Assembly: GCA_002349525.1 (NCBI GenBank)
Contig: DEDL01000036.1
Coordinates: 31,145 to 44,342 of the forward strand
Direction: 5' to 3'
Source of the DNA: Lachnoclostridium sp. UBA2905
GTDB taxonomy: Bacteria > Bacillota > Clostridia > Lachnospirales > Lachnospiraceae
Length of the DNA stretch: 13,198 nt
A program made the position numbers and the translations under genes. The notes beneath the pieces were generated by a model, which searched no databases, had not been told where the DNA came from, and worked only from the letters and a program-made list of their open reading frames with translations. How positions within the stretch are numbered: the stretch's first letter is position 1; the number at the start of each line of letters is the position of its first letter. This document shows positions 13,183 to 13,198 of this stretch, piece by piece.

Positions 13183-13198
13183 AAGTACAATTAAAAAG

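Noticed and set aside
1..13198. CRISPR array, tRNA or rRNA genes, insertion sequences, phage or defence genes
   Set aside because: No regularly spaced repeats, cloverleaf-type sequence, transposase, integrase or known defence protein was found in any frame.

Overview
The window looks like chromosomal DNA of a low-GC anaerobic Firmicute. It is most likely one of the Lachnospiraceae or a related gut clostridium. This rests on AT-rich codon use, AGGAGG-type ribosome binding sites, a ylb-type housekeeping cluster, a ferredoxin-linked 2-oxoacid oxidoreductase, and a secreted protein built from gut-clostridial surface modules. The assignment comes from gene content only; no marker gene settles the genus. 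No tRNA, rRNA, CRISPR array, insertion sequence, phage or transposon gene was seen. No gene-free stretch exceeds 300 bases.

Left part (1-4104), housekeeping. The 5' two-fifths of acetate kinase (ackA) reads leftward off the window from a strong promoter. Divergent from it are tmcAL (ylbM), the tRNA-Met acetate ligase, and a short ylbJ-like membrane protein gene. Facing these is a leftward pair, rsmD (16S rRNA m2G966 methyltransferase) and a coiled-coil protein gene. The ylbJ-like gene and the coiled-coil gene share four bases at their stop codons. The intrinsic terminator for the leftward pair lies inside the ylbJ-like coding region.

Middle (4101-8356), a leftward catabolic/anabolic operon: iorA and iorB (indolepyruvate/aryl-pyruvate:ferredoxin oxidoreductase) and an AMP-forming acyl-CoA ligase. 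Together they can interconvert aryl-pyruvates, aryl-acetyl-CoA and free aryl acids, linked to ferredoxin. The iorA promoter is overlapped by a long inverted repeat. A 128-base gap between iorB and the ligase holds a compact sequence that can fold as a three-way junction.

Right part. A large leftward gene (8364-10952) encodes a secreted 862-residue modular protein: a CHB_HEX-like domain, a PPC-like domain, a segment resembling a decayed papain-family peptidase with its lectin-like tail, Ig-like (Big_2) domains and a very basic C-terminal InlB-type repeat. Rightward follow a lipoprotein, an ECF-transporter S component and a UPF0340/DUF436 (YwlG) protein. Each of these three has its own likely promoter, and each promoter carries a palindrome or repeat that could be an operator. 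The window ends in a long imperfect hairpin.

The most interesting items are the terminator embedded in an opposing coding sequence, the three-way-junction element inside the ior operon, the inverted repeat over the iorA -10 box, the pseudo-peptidase surface protein, and the palindrome-marked promoters at the right end. I do not see a clearly new multi-gene system.
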